A stretch of 64,000 bases of DNA, taken from NCBI RefSeq assembly GCF_003710935.1, contig NZ_RHHS01000022.1:1-64000 (forward strand), written 5' to 3'. The stretch is from Brevibacillus gelatini. GTDB taxonomy: Bacteria; Bacillota; Bacilli; Brevibacillales; Brevibacillaceae. Below the pieces are notes generated by a model. That model had not been told where the DNA came from. It saw only the letters and a program-made list of their open reading frames with translations, and searched no databases. Made by a program: the position numbers and the translations under genes. The stretch's first letter is position 1; the number at the start of each line of letters is the position of its first letter. Shown here in pieces: positions 37,622-48,976 of this stretch.

Positions 37622-38976
37622 ATGGCCCGCTCCTTCAAATAAGACGGCTGCTCCGTTTCAAGGACGCGGACAAACGTCCCTTGGCAATATTCAGAGCCAG
37701 GTTCGTCCAGTCTGACCTTGCAAATTTTTCCGATCATGCTCTCGTCGCCAGGGAACACGACATTCAAGTAGTTGTCGGAGTAGCCCATTAACAGTCCGCT
37801 GTCCGGCGCATCCTTGAACGGACGCTCTGGAATTACTTCCAGCACGTCGCCGACGAATTGCTTGGCGTAAGCCATGGTCAGCTCCCGGTTCAGCTCAAGC
37901 AATCTCGTTACGCGCTCGTGTTTTACCTCTTCCGGAATCTGATCGGTCATCCGTGCAGCCGGCGTACCAGTCCGCATCGAATACGGGAAGACGTGCAGCT
38001 CTGCAAACCCGATTTTCTTGATGAAGTTGTAGCCGTTCATGAACTGCTCCTCGGTCTCGCCCGGGAAGCCGACAATGACATCTGTCGTAATCGCCACACC
38101 TGGCAGCGCTTCACGCACTTTCACCATTTTTTCGTAAAATTCGGCTGTCGTGTACTTGCGGCGCATGCGCTTCAGCACTTCGTCATCGCCTGCCTGCAAC
38201 GGCACGTGCAGATGGCGCACGATACGGTCGGAATTGTTGATAACCTCGATGACTTCATCGGTAATCTGGCTCGCTTCAATCGAGCTGATGCGGATGCGCT
38301 TGAGCCCATCCACCTGATGCAAGTCGACCAGCAGCTTGGCCAGGTTGTAGTCTTCCAGGTCTTCGCCGTATCCGCCTGTATGAATCCCGGTCAAAACAAT
38401 TTCCAGGTAGCCTGCTTCTACCAGCTTCTTCGCCTGCTCGATCACGCTCTCCGGCTTGCGGGAGCGCATCAGGCCGCGCGCCCACGGAATGATGCAAAAC
38501 GTGCAAAAGTTGTTGCAGCCTTCCTGGATTTTCAGGGAAGCGCGGGTTCTGTCCGTGAAGTTCGGAACGTCCAGTTCCTCAAACTCGCGCGTTTTCATGA
38601 TGTTGCCAACCGCATTGATCGGCTTGCGCTCGGCTTGAATTTGCTTGACGTATTCCGTCAGCTTCTCACGCCCTTGCGTTCCCACGATGATGTCCACGCC
38701 AGGGATTTGCGCGATCTCGCCGGGAGACGTTTGCGCATAGCAGCCGGTTACGGCGACAATCGCGTCCGGGTTGCGCCGGATCGCGCGGCGGATGACCTGA
38801 CGGCTCTTTTTATCACCTGTATTCGTAACGGTACAAGTATTAATCACGTAAACATCGGCGTCATCCTGTTCAAAGTCGACTCGCTCGTAGCCTTCTGCCT
38901 TGAACAGTTGCCAGATCGCCTCTGTCTCATAGCTGTTCACTTTGCAGCCTAATGTATGAAAAGCAACGGTAGACAT
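37618..38976 (-). CDS. mtaB: tRNA t6A37 methylthiotransferase MtaB
   Basis: A 452-residue radical-SAM methylthiotransferase converting t6A to ms2t6A at tRNA position 37. The N-terminal UPF0004 domain has Cys ligands (TLGCKVNSYE, VINTCTVT, AVTGCYAQ); the radical-SAM CxxxCxxC is CNNFCTFC (about 155-162), followed by a TRAM domain at the C-terminus. It matches the YqeV/MtaB subgroup rather than MiaB. AGGAGG is seven bases before the ATG at 38976; an ATG two codons upstream is too close to it. It follows rsmE. Confidence 0.95.
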   Translation of the reverse strand: MSTVAFHTLGCKVNSYETEAIWQLFKAEGYERVDFEQDDADVYVINTCTVTNTGDKKSRQVIRRAIRRNPDAIVAVTGCYAQTSPGEIAQIPGVDIIVGTQGREKLTEYVKQIQAERKPINAVGNIMKTREFEELDVPNFTDRTRASLKIQEGCNNFCTFCIIPWARGLMRSRKPESVIEQAKKLVEAGYLEIVLTGIHTGGYGEDLEDYNLAKLLVDLHQVDGLKRIRISSIEASQITDEVIEVINNSDRIVRHLHVPLQAGDDEVLKRMRRKYTTAEFYEKMVKVREALPGVAITTDVIVGFPGETEEQFMNGYNFIKKIGFAELHVFPYSMRTGTPAARMTDQIPEEVKHERVTRLLELNRELTMAYAKQFVGDVLEVIPERPFKDAPDSGLLMGYSDNYLNVVFPGDESMIGKICKVRLDEPGSEYCQGTFVRVLETEQPSYLKERAI

Positions 38977-39000
38977 TGCCATTCCTCCTTTCGCTTGCGC

Positions 39001-39759
39001 TCACCCTTTGCGATGCGACGAAGCTTTTCGTTCAAACTGGTAGGAAGCGGCGGCGAGCACGTACTGGCTTGCCGTTTCCGTGCGCAAAATGCGGGGGCCG
39101 AGGGACACTGGCAAAAATCCTTTGTTCTCCGCCTGGACCACTTCCTCCGGGGAAAAACCCCCTTCCGGGCCAATCAGGACGAGCAGGGAGTCGCCTGCTG
39201 CCATTTGCTCCAGCACTTCATGGATCGTCGTACTGCCTTCCTTTTCATAGGCGATGGCGACATGCGTATAGGCTTGACCTGCCGCAAGCGCCTCGCGAAA
39301 CGAAACAGGTGCGAGCAGCTCAGGCAAAACAGCCCTGTGTGACTGCTCGGCCGCCTCCTTGACGATTTTGCGCCAGCGCTCCAGCTTTTTCGCTTCTTTT
39401 TTGGCGTCCAGCTTGACAATGGTCCGCTCGGAAGAAAACGGAAAAAAGGAGTACGCCCCAAGTTCCGTCCCCTTTTGCAAGATCCACTCCATCTTCTCGC
39501 CTTTTGGCATTCCTTGACCAATGGTGACGCGGATCGGCAGCTCACGCTCTTCCTGGAGCATTTCAATCACTTCTGCCTGGACTTCCTTGGCAGAAAAGCT
39601 GACGAGCCTGGCTCGCGCCGTTCTGCCCGCTCCGTCCGAAACGAGGATTTCGTCCCCGATCCGCGCCCGCATCACGTTTACGATATGGTGAACATCGTCT
39701 CCGATAATCGTTAGCTCATGCTCATGAAAGAGATGTGGCTCGACAAAATATCGTTGCAT
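39001..39759 (-). CDS. rsmE: 16S rRNA (uracil(1498)-N3)-methyltransferase
   Basis: A 252-residue SPOUT-class methyltransferase. A PUA-like N-terminal part (HHIVNVMRARIGDEILVSDG) is followed by the knotted domain: GMPKGEKMEWILQKGTELG, ERWRKIVKEAAEQSHRAVLP, LVLIGPEGGFSPEEV and SLGPRILRTETASQYVLAA, all standard RsmE motifs. GAGGTT precedes the ATG. It lies between prmA and mtaB as in B. subtilis (yqeU). Confidence 0.97.
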   Translation of the reverse strand: MQRYFVEPHLFHEHELTIIGDDVHHIVNVMRARIGDEILVSDGAGRTARARLVSFSAKEVQAEVIEMLQEERELPIRVTIGQGMPKGEKMEWILQKGTELGAYSFFPFSSERTIVKLDAKKEAKKLERWRKIVKEAAEQSHRAVLPELLAPVSFREALAAGQAYTHVAIAYEKEGSTTIHEVLEQMAAGDSLLVLIGPEGGFSPEEVVQAENKGFLPVSLGPRILRTETASQYVLAAASYQFERKASSHRKG

Positions 39760-39777
39760 CTCGCCAACCTCACTATT

Positions 39778-40719
39778 CTATCGTTTTTTTGCAACAATTG
39801 CTACCCAGTCGTCGATGAAAATGGTTTCCACGACTTCAAGCCCGGAAGCAATCAAAGCGGCTTTGACGTCCGCTTCCCGCGCCTCGATAATGCCGGACGC
39901 AATAAACGTGCCGCCTGGCTTCAGCAAGCGGAATACATCGTCTGTGAAGCGCAGGATGACTTCCGCCAAAATGTTGGCGACGATGACCTCCACCTGCTCC
40001 TCGATGCCATCCAGCAGGTTGTTCTGTCTGACGGTGATTTGCTCGTGCACGCCGTTCAGCTCGGTGTTGGCCTGAGCGGAGCGCACCGCCACCTCGTCCA
40101 AATCCATCGCAAGCACGTCTTTGGCACCGAGCTTGACTGCGGCAATGCTCAAAATCGCCGTTCCGGTTCCCACGTCGTACACGCGATCGCCTTTTGCCAA
40201 ATACTTTTCCAGCGCGCGCAAGCAGAGAATGGTTGTCGGATGCGTGCCTGTACCAAAAGCCATCCCCGGGTCCATCTCGATGATGATTTCTTCCGGATGC
40301 CGCGGCTCATACTCTTCCCAGACAGGCTTGATCGTCATCCGGTCGGAGACGTGCACAGGCTTGTAATACTTTTTCCAGGCGTGGGCCCATTCGTCTTCAT
40401 GGACATCGTTTACCGCGATGGTCGCCTTGCCGATGTCCAGGCCGTAGTCGGTCAGCTGGGCCAGTTGCTCTTTCAATTCTTCCACGACATCAATCAGCTC
40501 ACTGCTGTCGACAGGCAAATACGCCTTGACGAATACGCCCTCGTCCGGAAAATCGTCAGGAGAGAGCTGGTAGATTTCGCCAAAAGGGGTATCCCACTCG
40601 CGATAGAGCACCTCCGGGTCTTCGATGACGACACCGTTGGCCCCCATTTCATAGAAAAGACTGGACACCGCCTCTGTAGCCTCCGCTGTTGTATGGATAC
40701 TGATTTCTGACCATTTCAC
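39778..40719 (-). CDS. prmA: ribosomal protein L11 methyltransferase
   Basis: About 313 residues, a SAM-dependent enzyme that trimethylates ribosomal protein L11. The N-terminal L11-binding domain is followed by MDPGMAFGTGTHPTT, GDRVYDVGTGTAILSIAA, LAMDLDEVAVRSAQANTELN and VIVANILAEVI, the standard PrmA set. The GTG at 40719, ten bases after GGGAG, is preferred to a GTG at 40737 that sits on that site. It lies downstream of dnaJ. Confidence 0.96.
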   Translation of the reverse strand: MKWSEISIHTTAEATEAVSSLFYEMGANGVVIEDPEVLYREWDTPFGEIYQLSPDDFPDEGVFVKAYLPVDSSELIDVVEELKEQLAQLTDYGLDIGKATIAVNDVHEDEWAHAWKKYYKPVHVSDRMTIKPVWEEYEPRHPEEIIIEMDPGMAFGTGTHPTTILCLRALEKYLAKGDRVYDVGTGTAILSIAAVKLGAKDVLAMDLDEVAVRSAQANTELNGVHEQITVRQNNLLDGIEEQVEVIVANILAEVILRFTDDVFRLLKPGGTFIASGIIEAREADVKAALIASGLEVVETIFIDDWVAIVAKKR

Positions 40720-40788
40720 GAATCTACCACTCCCCACTTTTGCTACCTGATGGACTTATTCACTACAAGCGGACAAAACCGCGACCGA

Positions 40789-41916
40789 TTACTCGCCGCG
40801 GAATGCCCGTTTCATTTTTTCAAAAAAGCTTTCATCTTCTCCGCCATGCTGCCCCGGCTTCTCTCCGGACAACTCGGCCAACTCGCGCAAAAGCTCCTTT
40901 TGCCTGTCGCTCAGCTTCGTCGGCGTGATGACGCGCACTTTGACGTGCTGATCGCCACGGCCGTTGCCGCGCAGATGCGGCACCCCTTTTCCACGCAAGC
41001 GGAAGAAGGTTTCGGTCTGGGTTCCCGCGGGGATTTTCAGCTTCACGCGGCCATCCACGGTCGGAACCTCAATCTCATCGCCGAGCGCTGCCTGTGCAAA
41101 AGTGAGCGGCACTTCGCAGTAAATATCGTTGCCTTCGCGCTCGAAAAACTCGTGGCTTTTCACGCGCAGCACGACATACAAATCGCCCGGAGGTCCTCCG
41201 TTGACACCCGGTTCCCCTTCGCCAGCGACGCGCAGTTGTGCTCCGTCATCGACACCTGCCGGTATGTTGAGATGAATTTTGCGACGCACCTTGACGCGTC
41301 CGCTGCCTCGGCATGTGGAGCATTTTTCCTTGTAAACCTTCCCTTTGCCTTCGCATGTGGAGCATACACGGCGGTTGACGATGCGGCCAAACGGCGTGTT
41401 GGCTGCCACTTCCTGCTGTCCGGTTCCGTGACAAGTTTTGCAAGTCTGGACGCCTGTGCCCGGTTTCGCCCCGGAGCCAAGACACGTATCGCATTCCGCT
41501 TCTTTCGGAATTTCCACGTCGGTTTCTTTCCCGAATACCGCGTCGATAAAGTCGATGCTCAGGCCAAACTGCAAATCGGCCCCTTTGCGCGGCGCGTTCG
41601 GGTTCGCGCGTCTGCCGCCGCCACCGAAGAACATGTCAAAAATGTCTCCGAAGCCGCCCATGCCCGAAGTGTCAAACCCACCGCCGCCAAAGCCCTGATT
41701 CGGGTCCTGATGGCCGAACCGATCGTATTGTGCGCGTTTTTGCGGTTCAGACAGGACATCGTATGCTTCCTTGACTTCCTTGAACTTTTCTTCCGCATCA
41801 GCCGCTTTATTTACATCCGGATGGTACTGGCGCGCAAGTTTTCGGTACGCCTTCTTGATTTCCTCGGCGTCCGCGTCCCTGGACACTCCCAGAACCTCGT
41901 AGTAATCGCGTTTCAT
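40789..41916 (-). CDS. dnaJ: chaperone protein DnaJ
   Basis: A 375-residue Hsp40 that stimulates the DnaK ATPase. J domain 1-70 with [20 protein letters not shown] and HPD; a Gly/Phe-rich linker ([20 protein letters not shown]); four zinc-finger repeats ([32 protein letters not shown]; about 145-215); then C-terminal substrate-binding domains. It is separated from dnaK by a strong terminator and has its own candidate promoter, so it can be read both from the hrcA promoter and independently. Confidence 0.99.
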   Translation of the reverse strand: MKRDYYEVLGVSRDADAEEIKKAYRKLARQYHPDVNKAADAEEKFKEVKEAYDVLSEPQKRAQYDRFGHQDPNQGFGGGGFDTSGMGGFGDIFDMFFGGGGRRANPNAPRKGADLQFGLSIDFIDAVFGKETDVEIPKEAECDTCLGSGAKPGTGVQTCKTCHGTGQQEVAANTPFGRIVNRRVCSTCEGKGKVYKEKCSTCRGSGRVKVRRKIHLNIPAGVDDGAQLRVAGEGEPGVNGGPPGDLYVVLRVKSHEFFEREGNDIYCEVPLTFAQAALGDEIEVPTVDGRVKLKIPAGTQTETFFRLRGKGVPHLRGNGRGDQHVKVRVITPTKLSDRQKELLRELAELSGEKPGQHGGEDESFFEKMKRAFRGE

Positions 41917-41948
41917 CTCCTAGATCACTCCCATGATAGTCAACTGTT

Positions 41949-41954
41949 ATCATA
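41949..41954 (-). promoter_or_regulatory. candidate extended -10 promoter of dnaJ
   Basis: TGC-TATGAT on the minus strand just after the dnaK terminator and about 35 bases before the dnaJ ATG. No good -35 is present at 17 bases, so it would rely on the extended -10. Confidence 0.4.
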
Positions 41955-41970
41955 GCATGTGACAGACCCG

Positions 41971-42008
41971 AAAAAAAGTCAAAGTCAGCTTTTGCGTGAC
42001 TTTGACTT
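41971..42008 (-). terminator. terminator between dnaK and dnaJ
   Basis: On the minus strand AAGTCAAAGTCA and TGACTTTGACTT pair as a near-perfect 12-bp stem with a short loop, followed by seven T. A second, 10-bp GC-rich hairpin (GAGGGGAGAG/CTCTCCCCTC, 42033-42055) without a T run lies between it and the dnaK stop. Confidence 0.92.
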
Positions 42009-42073
42009 CCATGGGGTCACATCGCGGGGAGCGAGGGGAGAGTCGCTCTCCCCTCACACTTCCTTCGTGATTA

Positions 42074-43924
<1,851 letters not shown>

Positions 43925-43951
43925 TCATCGAATGAATAGATGAAATCAAGC

Positions 43952-44494
43952 TTATTCGTTCACTTGAACCATCGACGGACGAACGACGCGGTCTTTGAAC
44001 ATGTATCCTTTTTGCAGTTCGGCCACTACGACGCCCGATTCATATTCAGGGTTCTGGGTCTGCATGACAGCCTGATGGATGTGCGGGTCGAACGGTTTCC
44101 CTTGTGCCTCGATGGCGCTCAAGCCTTCTTTTTCAAACACTTGCACCATCTGGCGGTATACCATGTTGACTCCTTCCAGAAGCGATTCTACCGTCATGGA
44201 TTCCTTGTCGGCAGCCAGTGCGCGCTCGAAGTTGTCGAGAACCGGCAGCAACTCTTCCACGATTTTCAGGGAAGCGTACTTGGCCAGGTCCTCCTGCTCC
44301 TTGCGCACGCGACGTCTCAAGTTTTCCATGTCAGCCATGGCGCGCAGCATGCGGTTTTGATGCTCCTCCGCCTGTGCCTTCCACTGGGCTGCTTCCTGCT
44401 CCCAGTTCACTTCGGCCGTCTGTTGCTCTCCGGCTGTCTCATTGGCTTGCTCCTCTGCGACAGACGGATCTTGGGTCATTTTTTCCTCGCTCAA
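43952..44494 (-). CDS. grpE: nucleotide exchange factor GrpE
   Basis: A 180-residue GrpE with an acidic, disordered N-terminus, a long coiled-coil (WKAQAEEHQNRMLRAMADMENLRRRV) and the beta-wing domain (GVNMVYRQMVQVFEKEGLSAI, FDPHIHQAVMQTQNPEYESG, KDRVVRPSMVQVNE). It releases ADP from DnaK. The start is TTG at 44494 with AGGAGG eight bases upstream; the first ATG is 15 bases further in and too far from that site. Confidence 0.97.
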   Translation of the reverse strand: MSEEKMTQDPSVAEEQANETAGEQQTAEVNWEQEAAQWKAQAEEHQNRMLRAMADMENLRRRVRKEQEDLAKYASLKIVEELLPVLDNFERALAADKESMTVESLLEGVNMVYRQMVQVFEKEGLSAIEAQGKPFDPHIHQAVMQTQNPEYESGVVVAELQKGYMFKDRVVRPSMVQVNE

Positions 44495-44552
44495 CGTCGA
44501 TACCTCCTGGGGGCTCTTTCCTGATTTGAAAAATCAGCGAGCCATGCTCCAT

Positions 44553-45578
44553 TTATTTCTCAAACTGCGAAGTCAGCATGCGCGATAAGCCTTCTGCCAA
44601 ATAATTGAGTACGGAAATGACTTTGCCATATTCCATTCGCGTCGGGCCAAGTATGCCAACCATGCCTACGGGCTTGCCTCCAAGCGAGTAGGAGGTGGTG
44701 ATGATACTGCATTGCTTGATCGCGTCCAGCTGGTTTTCCTGACCGATGCGCACCTTGAGTCCCTCTCCCGGCATTCCGATCAAGTGCAATAACTGATCCT
44801 GTTGCTCCAAAAGCTCCAGAATGTCCTTAACCTTGTCTACATCGCGGAATTCCGGCTGGTTCATGATTTTGGTCGCACCGCGTAAGTATACGCGTTCCTC
44901 TTCCGGCTTCAGCGACTTGTCGAGAATCATCAGCATTTCCTCGTACTGCTCCGCATTGCGGCGCATCTCGCCCGATATTTCCTGATAGACGCGCTGCTTC
45001 AACTGCCACAGCGGCACATCGGTCAGTTTGGCATTCAACAGGTTGACGAGGCGCTCGATTTCGCTTGGGCCAATGCCTTCGGGAAGATCGATCAGCTTGT
45101 TCTCCACGCGTCCGGTATGCGTAACGACAATCGCTACCGCCTGTGTCTCGTTCAGAGGAACGATTTGAATATGTTTTAACCGATGCTCAAAAATCTCCGG
45201 TCCCAGGACAATCGCCGTGTAATTGGTCAACTGGGAAAGAATTTGAGCGGTGTACTCTACCACCTTTTCGGAGTGGAGAATACGCTCGGCAAACAACTGT
45301 TTCAGCTTGCCCAATTCGGCCTCGCTCAAGTGCTGTGGCTGAATCAGATTGTCGACGTAAAAACGGTACCCTTTTGTCGAAGGAACTCGTCCTGCCGACG
45401 TGTGAGGCTGCTCCAAGTACCCAAGCTCTTCCAAATCGGACATCTCGTTGCGAATGGTCGCCGAAGAAAAGCCGATGTCCTCCCGTTTGGAAATCGTCCG
45501 GGAACCGACCGGTTCGGCAGAATGAATGTAATTATCGACAATCGCGTTCAAAATCAATTGTTGGCGGTCAGATAACAT
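44553..45578 (-). CDS. hrcA: heat-inducible transcription repressor HrcA
   Basis: About 341 residues. An N-terminal winged helix (LSDRQQLILNAIVDNYIHSAEPVGSRTI, FSSATIRNEMSDLEELGYLEQPHTSAGRVPS) precedes a GAF-like domain. HrcA binds CIRCE operators and is kept active by GroEL. The frame is open up to 45656, but that stretch contains the CIRCE element, so the ATG at 45578 (GGAGGC about 11 bases upstream) is the true start. It is the first gene of the heat-shock operon. Confidence 0.97.
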   Translation of the reverse strand: MLSDRQQLILNAIVDNYIHSAEPVGSRTISKREDIGFSSATIRNEMSDLEELGYLEQPHTSAGRVPSTKGYRFYVDNLIQPQHLSEAELGKLKQLFAERILHSEKVVEYTAQILSQLTNYTAIVLGPEIFEHRLKHIQIVPLNETQAVAIVVTHTGRVENKLIDLPEGIGPSEIERLVNLLNAKLTDVPLWQLKQRVYQEISGEMRRNAEQYEEMLMILDKSLKPEEERVYLRGATKIMNQPEFRDVDKVKDILELLEQQDQLLHLIGMPGEGLKVRIGQENQLDAIKQCSIITTSYSLGGKPVGMVGILGPTRMEYGKVISVLNYLAEGLSRMLTSQFEK

Positions 45579-45645
45579 GGATGTCGCTCGCCTCCCCGAT
45601 GAGCATTCAATCATATGGTGGTCGCTCCGCTGTTCGGAACGTTTG

Positions 45646-45672
45646 TTAGCACTCATACGTAACGAGTGCTAA
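45646..45672 (-). promoter_or_regulatory. CIRCE operator
   Basis: A perfect TTAGCACTC-N9-GAGTGCTAA inverted repeat, the HrcA-binding consensus, between the promoter and hrcA. It marks the operon as HrcA-controlled and lies in the leader just downstream of the -10. Confidence 0.98.
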
Positions 45673-45683
45673 ATCTATTTACT

Positions 45684-45712
45684 AAGGTATCAATAGTAGA
45701 AGGATTTGTCAA
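45684..45712 (-). promoter_or_regulatory. SigA promoter of the hrcA operon
   Basis: TTGACA (45707-45712) and TACCTT (45684-45689) on the minus strand with a 17-base spacer, followed directly by CIRCE. It lies in the short gap after the hemW stop. Confidence 0.8.
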
Positions 45713-45771
45713 CGGACTTGGACGAGATACGCAGTCAAATTCTCACATTTTTCGCCAGCAGCGTCCCGATT

Positions 45772-46911
45772 TTAGCGCAGAAAACGCGCAAATACTTCAT
45801 TCCCGAGCGGAAGTCCCTTTTGGGTCAGTCTCAGACAGCCGTCCTGCTCTTCCAGCATGCCTTTGGCAATCTCTTCTTCTATTATCGTCCCAAAAACCTC
45901 GTGCGCAGATACGCCAAAACGCGAAGCAAACTGGGCCAGATCGACTCCTTCCCGCAAGCGCAGCCCCAAAATCATCTGTTCCTCCATCGCATCTTCCTTC
46001 GGCACCGCAAACTGTTCGACGCGCGGCAAGCCTTCCTTGCATTTTTGCATGTAGAGCATGAGCGGTCCGGCGTTGACATGTCTTTGCCCGCACACGTAGC
46101 CGTGGGCGCCCGCCCCCAAACCATAGTATTCACGATTGAGCCAATACGTTTTATTATGTTTGCTCTCGTAGCCCGGTTTTGCAAAATTGCTGATTTCGTA
46201 CTGCGGGTAGCCGTGACGCTCCATCTCCTCGATCAACACCAGGTACATTTCAAGCTCGGTTTCTTCCGACGGGAGCGGGAGCTGGTCTTTTTGATAGAGC
46301 GTATGGAACAGCGTATTTTCCTCAACCTTGAGGCTGTAGGCGGAAAAGTGCGTCGTTCCCAGCGCGAATGCCTTGTCCAACGTCTCGCGAAAAATCTCCA
46401 GCGTCTGGTCCGGCAGGCCAAACATCAAATCGATGCTCACGTTCGCAAACCCGACTTGCTTCGCATTCTCGATGCTGCGGTACACGTCGTCGCGGTCGTG
46501 AATCCGGCCCAGCCGCTTCAACAGGGCATTGTCAAACGACTGCACGCCAAAGCTGAGCCGATTGACGCCAAGCTCGCGCATGATCCGCAGCTTTTCCACA
46601 TCGGTCGTCCCCGGATTGGCCTCCATCGTAAATTCGATGTCCTCCGTCCAATAGGGGCCAAGGTGAGTCTGCACGGTCTGCAAAAATTTTCGCATCTGGG
46701 CGTGGTCGAGAAAAGTAGGTGTACCGCCGCCGACGAAAATCGTCTTGACCTCCTGAACTGGCTGCTCGCGGAACGTCAGCTCCATCTCCTTGTCCAAGGC
46801 GTCCAGGTAGTCCCAGACCAGCTGCGGATTGTTCGTCACAAACGAGTTGAAATCGCAGTAGTAGCATTTATTTGTGCAAAAGGGAATGTGGATGTATACC
46901 GATTGCGGCAT
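45772..46911 (-). CDS. hemW: radical-SAM protein HemW (HemN-like, heme chaperone)
   Basis: A 379-residue protein starting SVYIHIPFCTNKCYYCDFNS with the radical-SAM CxxxCxxC (C10, C14, C17 region), then TIFVGGGTPTFL, MEANPGTT, VNRLSFGVQSF and a C-terminal HemN domain with the winged-helix end. HemW proteins bind heme and are not true coproporphyrinogen oxidases; the old name is HemN-like. The strong AAGGAGGGG lies upstream of the ATG. It lies between lepA and hrcA as in B. subtilis. Confidence 0.95.
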   Translation of the reverse strand: MPQSVYIHIPFCTNKCYYCDFNSFVTNNPQLVWDYLDALDKEMELTFREQPVQEVKTIFVGGGTPTFLDHAQMRKFLQTVQTHLGPYWTEDIEFTMEANPGTTDVEKLRIMRELGVNRLSFGVQSFDNALLKRLGRIHDRDDVYRSIENAKQVGFANVSIDLMFGLPDQTLEIFRETLDKAFALGTTHFSAYSLKVEENTLFHTLYQKDQLPLPSEETELEMYLVLIEEMERHGYPQYEISNFAKPGYESKHNKTYWLNREYYGLGAGAHGYVCGQRHVNAGPLMLYMQKCKEGLPRVEQFAVPKEDAMEEQMILGLRLREGVDLAQFASRFGVSAHEVFGTIIEEEIAKGMLEEQDGCLRLTQKGLPLGNEVFARFLR

Positions 46912-46994
46912 CAGGACTCTTCCCCTCCTTCGTGTTTGAATACAGGTGAAAAACCCGTTCGCGCAAAGACTGCGCTGCGCTTGTCAACGAATGG

Positions 46995-47020
46995 AAAAGA
47001 CCTGACACAAGGTCAGGCCT
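46995..47020 (-). terminator. terminator after lepA
   Basis: GGCCTGAC and GTCAGGTC (minus strand) form an 8-bp stem with a 5-base loop followed by TTTT. The lepA stop codon (47021-47019) touches the stem. Read-through into hemW seems likely; the 46912-46994 gap also has a TTGACA without a matching -10. Confidence 0.65.
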
Positions 47021-48836
47021 ATTTCTTGTCATCCATGCGCAATACAGCCATAAACGCCTCTTGCGGCACCTCGACGGAACCGACGGCTTTCATGCGCTTC
47101 TTTCCTTCTTTTTGCTTTTCGAGCAGTTTGCGTTTCCGCGAAATGTCCCCGCCGTAGCACTTGGCAAGAACGTTTTTGCGCAGCGCGCTGATCGTTTCGC
47201 GGGCCACGACCTTGTGCCCGATGGCCGCCTGAATCGGCACCTCGAACTGCTGGCGCGGAATCAGCTCTTTCAGCTTTTCGCAAATCACTTTTCCGCGAGC
47301 GTAAGCCGTATCCTTGTGTACGATAAACGACAGGGCATCGACCATCTCGCCGTTTAGGAGAATATCCATCTTCACCAGCTTGGACGGCTTGTAGCCTGCC
47401 AGCTCGTAGTCAAAAGAGGCGTATCCGCGCGTACCCGACTTCAGCAGGTCGAAGAAGTCGTAGACGATCTCGGAGAGCGGCATGTCGTATTTGAGCTGCA
47501 CGCGGTTTTCGCCCATGTACTGCATGTCGAGGAAGTCCCCGCGCTTGCCCTGGCAAAGCTGCATGACGTCGCCGACGTACTCTTTTGGCACCATGATCGT
47601 GGACAGCACGTACGGCTCCTCGATCATTTCGATTTTTTGCGCTTCCGGCATCTTCGACGGGTTGTCGATCTCGATCACTTCGCCATTCGTCCGGGTAATG
47701 CGGTAAATTACGCTCGGCGCAGTCGTAATCAGGTTGATGTTGAACTCGCGCTCGATGCGCTCCTGGATAATCTCCATGTGCAAAAGTCCCAGGAAGCCGC
47801 AACGGAAGCCAAAGCCGAGCGCTTGCGACGTCTCCGGTTCGAATTGCAGCGACGCGTCGTTGAGTTGCAGCTTTTCCAGTGCTTCGCGCAGGTCGTTGTA
47901 CTCGCTTGTCTCGATTGGGTACAAGCCGCAGAATACCATCGGGTTGATCTTGCGGTAGCCCGGCAGCGGCTCGGCAGCAGGTCGGGCCGCATCGGTGATC
48001 GTATCCCCGACGCGCGTGTCGCCTACTGTCTTGATTGAGGCGGCCACGTATCCTACATCACCGACAGTCAGTTCCTCCACCTGCGTCTGGCGCGGCGTCG
48101 AAGTACCGATCTCCGTCACTTCAAACGACTTGCCGGTCGCCATCATTTTGATTTTCATGCCTTTTCTGAGCGTACCGTTGACGACGCGAATCGAAGCGAT
48201 AACCCCTCTGTACGGGTCAAAATACGAGTCGAAAATCAGGGCCTGCAACGGCGCGTCCGGATCTCCCTCTGGAGCCGGCACTTTTTGCACGACTGCCTCC
48301 AGCACTTCCTTGATCCCGATACCTGCTTTGGCAGAAGTCAGCACCGCTTCGCTGGCATCCAGGCCGATGACGTCCTCTACCTCTTGCTTCACGCGCTCAG
48401 GCTCTGCGCTCGGCAGGTCGATCTTGTTGACGACCGGAATGATCTCCAGGTTGTTGTCCAGCGCCAAATAGACGTTGGCAAGCGTCTGTGCCTCGATTCC
48501 CTGGGCAGCGTCTACGACGAGAATCGCCCCTTCACAGGCAGCCAGGCTGCGGGATACCTCGTACGTAAAGTCTACGTGTCCAGGCGTGTCGATCAAGTGG
48601 AGAATGTAATCCTCTCCGTCATCTGCTTTATAGTTCAAACGCACGGCATTCAGCTTGATTGTAATCCCGCGCTCTTTTTCCAGCTCCATCGTATCCAGAA
48701 ACTGGGCTTCCATCTCACGTGCAGTCAATGCTCCGGTCAGCTCCAAAATGCGGTCTGCCAGCGTCGACTTTCCATGGTCAATGTGGGCGATGATGGAAAA
48801 ATTTCGAATCCTTTTCTGTCTTTCACGGCGATCCAT
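47019..48836 (-). CDS. lepA: elongation factor 4 (LepA)
   Basis: About 605 residues, a translational GTPase that back-translocates or aids 30S maturation. G1 [15 protein letters not shown]2 RGITI, G3 DTPGHVDF, G4 NKIDLP are intact, followed by EF-G-like domains ([20 protein letters not shown]) and the LepA C-terminal [20 protein letters not shown]. The ATG at 48836 is chosen by family alignment; GGGAGG is about 12 bases upstream. The frame opens earlier at 48875. Confidence 0.98.
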   Translation of the reverse strand: MDRRERQKRIRNFSIIAHIDHGKSTLADRILELTGALTAREMEAQFLDTMELEKERGITIKLNAVRLNYKADDGEDYILHLIDTPGHVDFTYEVSRSLAACEGAILVVDAAQGIEAQTLANVYLALDNNLEIIPVVNKIDLPSAEPERVKQEVEDVIGLDASEAVLTSAKAGIGIKEVLEAVVQKVPAPEGDPDAPLQALIFDSYFDPYRGVIASIRVVNGTLRKGMKIKMMATGKSFEVTEIGTSTPRQTQVEELTVGDVGYVAASIKTVGDTRVGDTITDAARPAAEPLPGYRKINPMVFCGLYPIETSEYNDLREALEKLQLNDASLQFEPETSQALGFGFRCGFLGLLHMEIIQERIEREFNINLITTAPSVIYRITRTNGEVIEIDNPSKMPEAQKIEMIEEPYVLSTIMVPKEYVGDVMQLCQGKRGDFLDMQYMGENRVQLKYDMPLSEIVYDFFDLLKSGTRGYASFDYELAGYKPSKLVKMDILLNGEMVDALSFIVHKDTAYARGKVICEKLKELIPRQQFEVPIQAAIGHKVVARETISALRKNVLAKCYGGDISRKRKLLEKQKEGKKRMKAVGSVEVPQEAFMAVLRMDDKK

Positions 48837-48908
48837 GTGTTGTTCGTTCCCTCCCACGCGAATCCATCGAAACATGCAGATTGCGCTCGAAAAAATACAC
48901 TAACGGTA

Positions 48909-48938
48909 ATTATAACAAACGCCTGATAGAAAGAGCAA
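48909..48938 (-). promoter_or_regulatory. candidate SigA promoter of lepA
   Basis: TATAAT (48909-48914) and TTGCTC (48933-48938) on the minus strand, 18 bases apart, in the gap between btuD and lepA. Confidence 0.6.
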
Positions 48939-48976
48939 CCAAAGAGAATACGGAGTTTGTTGACGCCGTTCGTTCA

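Noticed and set aside
46912-46994. A TTGACA upstream of hemW as a possible promoter
   Set aside because: No A/T-rich -10 at 16-18 bases; the region is GC-rich.
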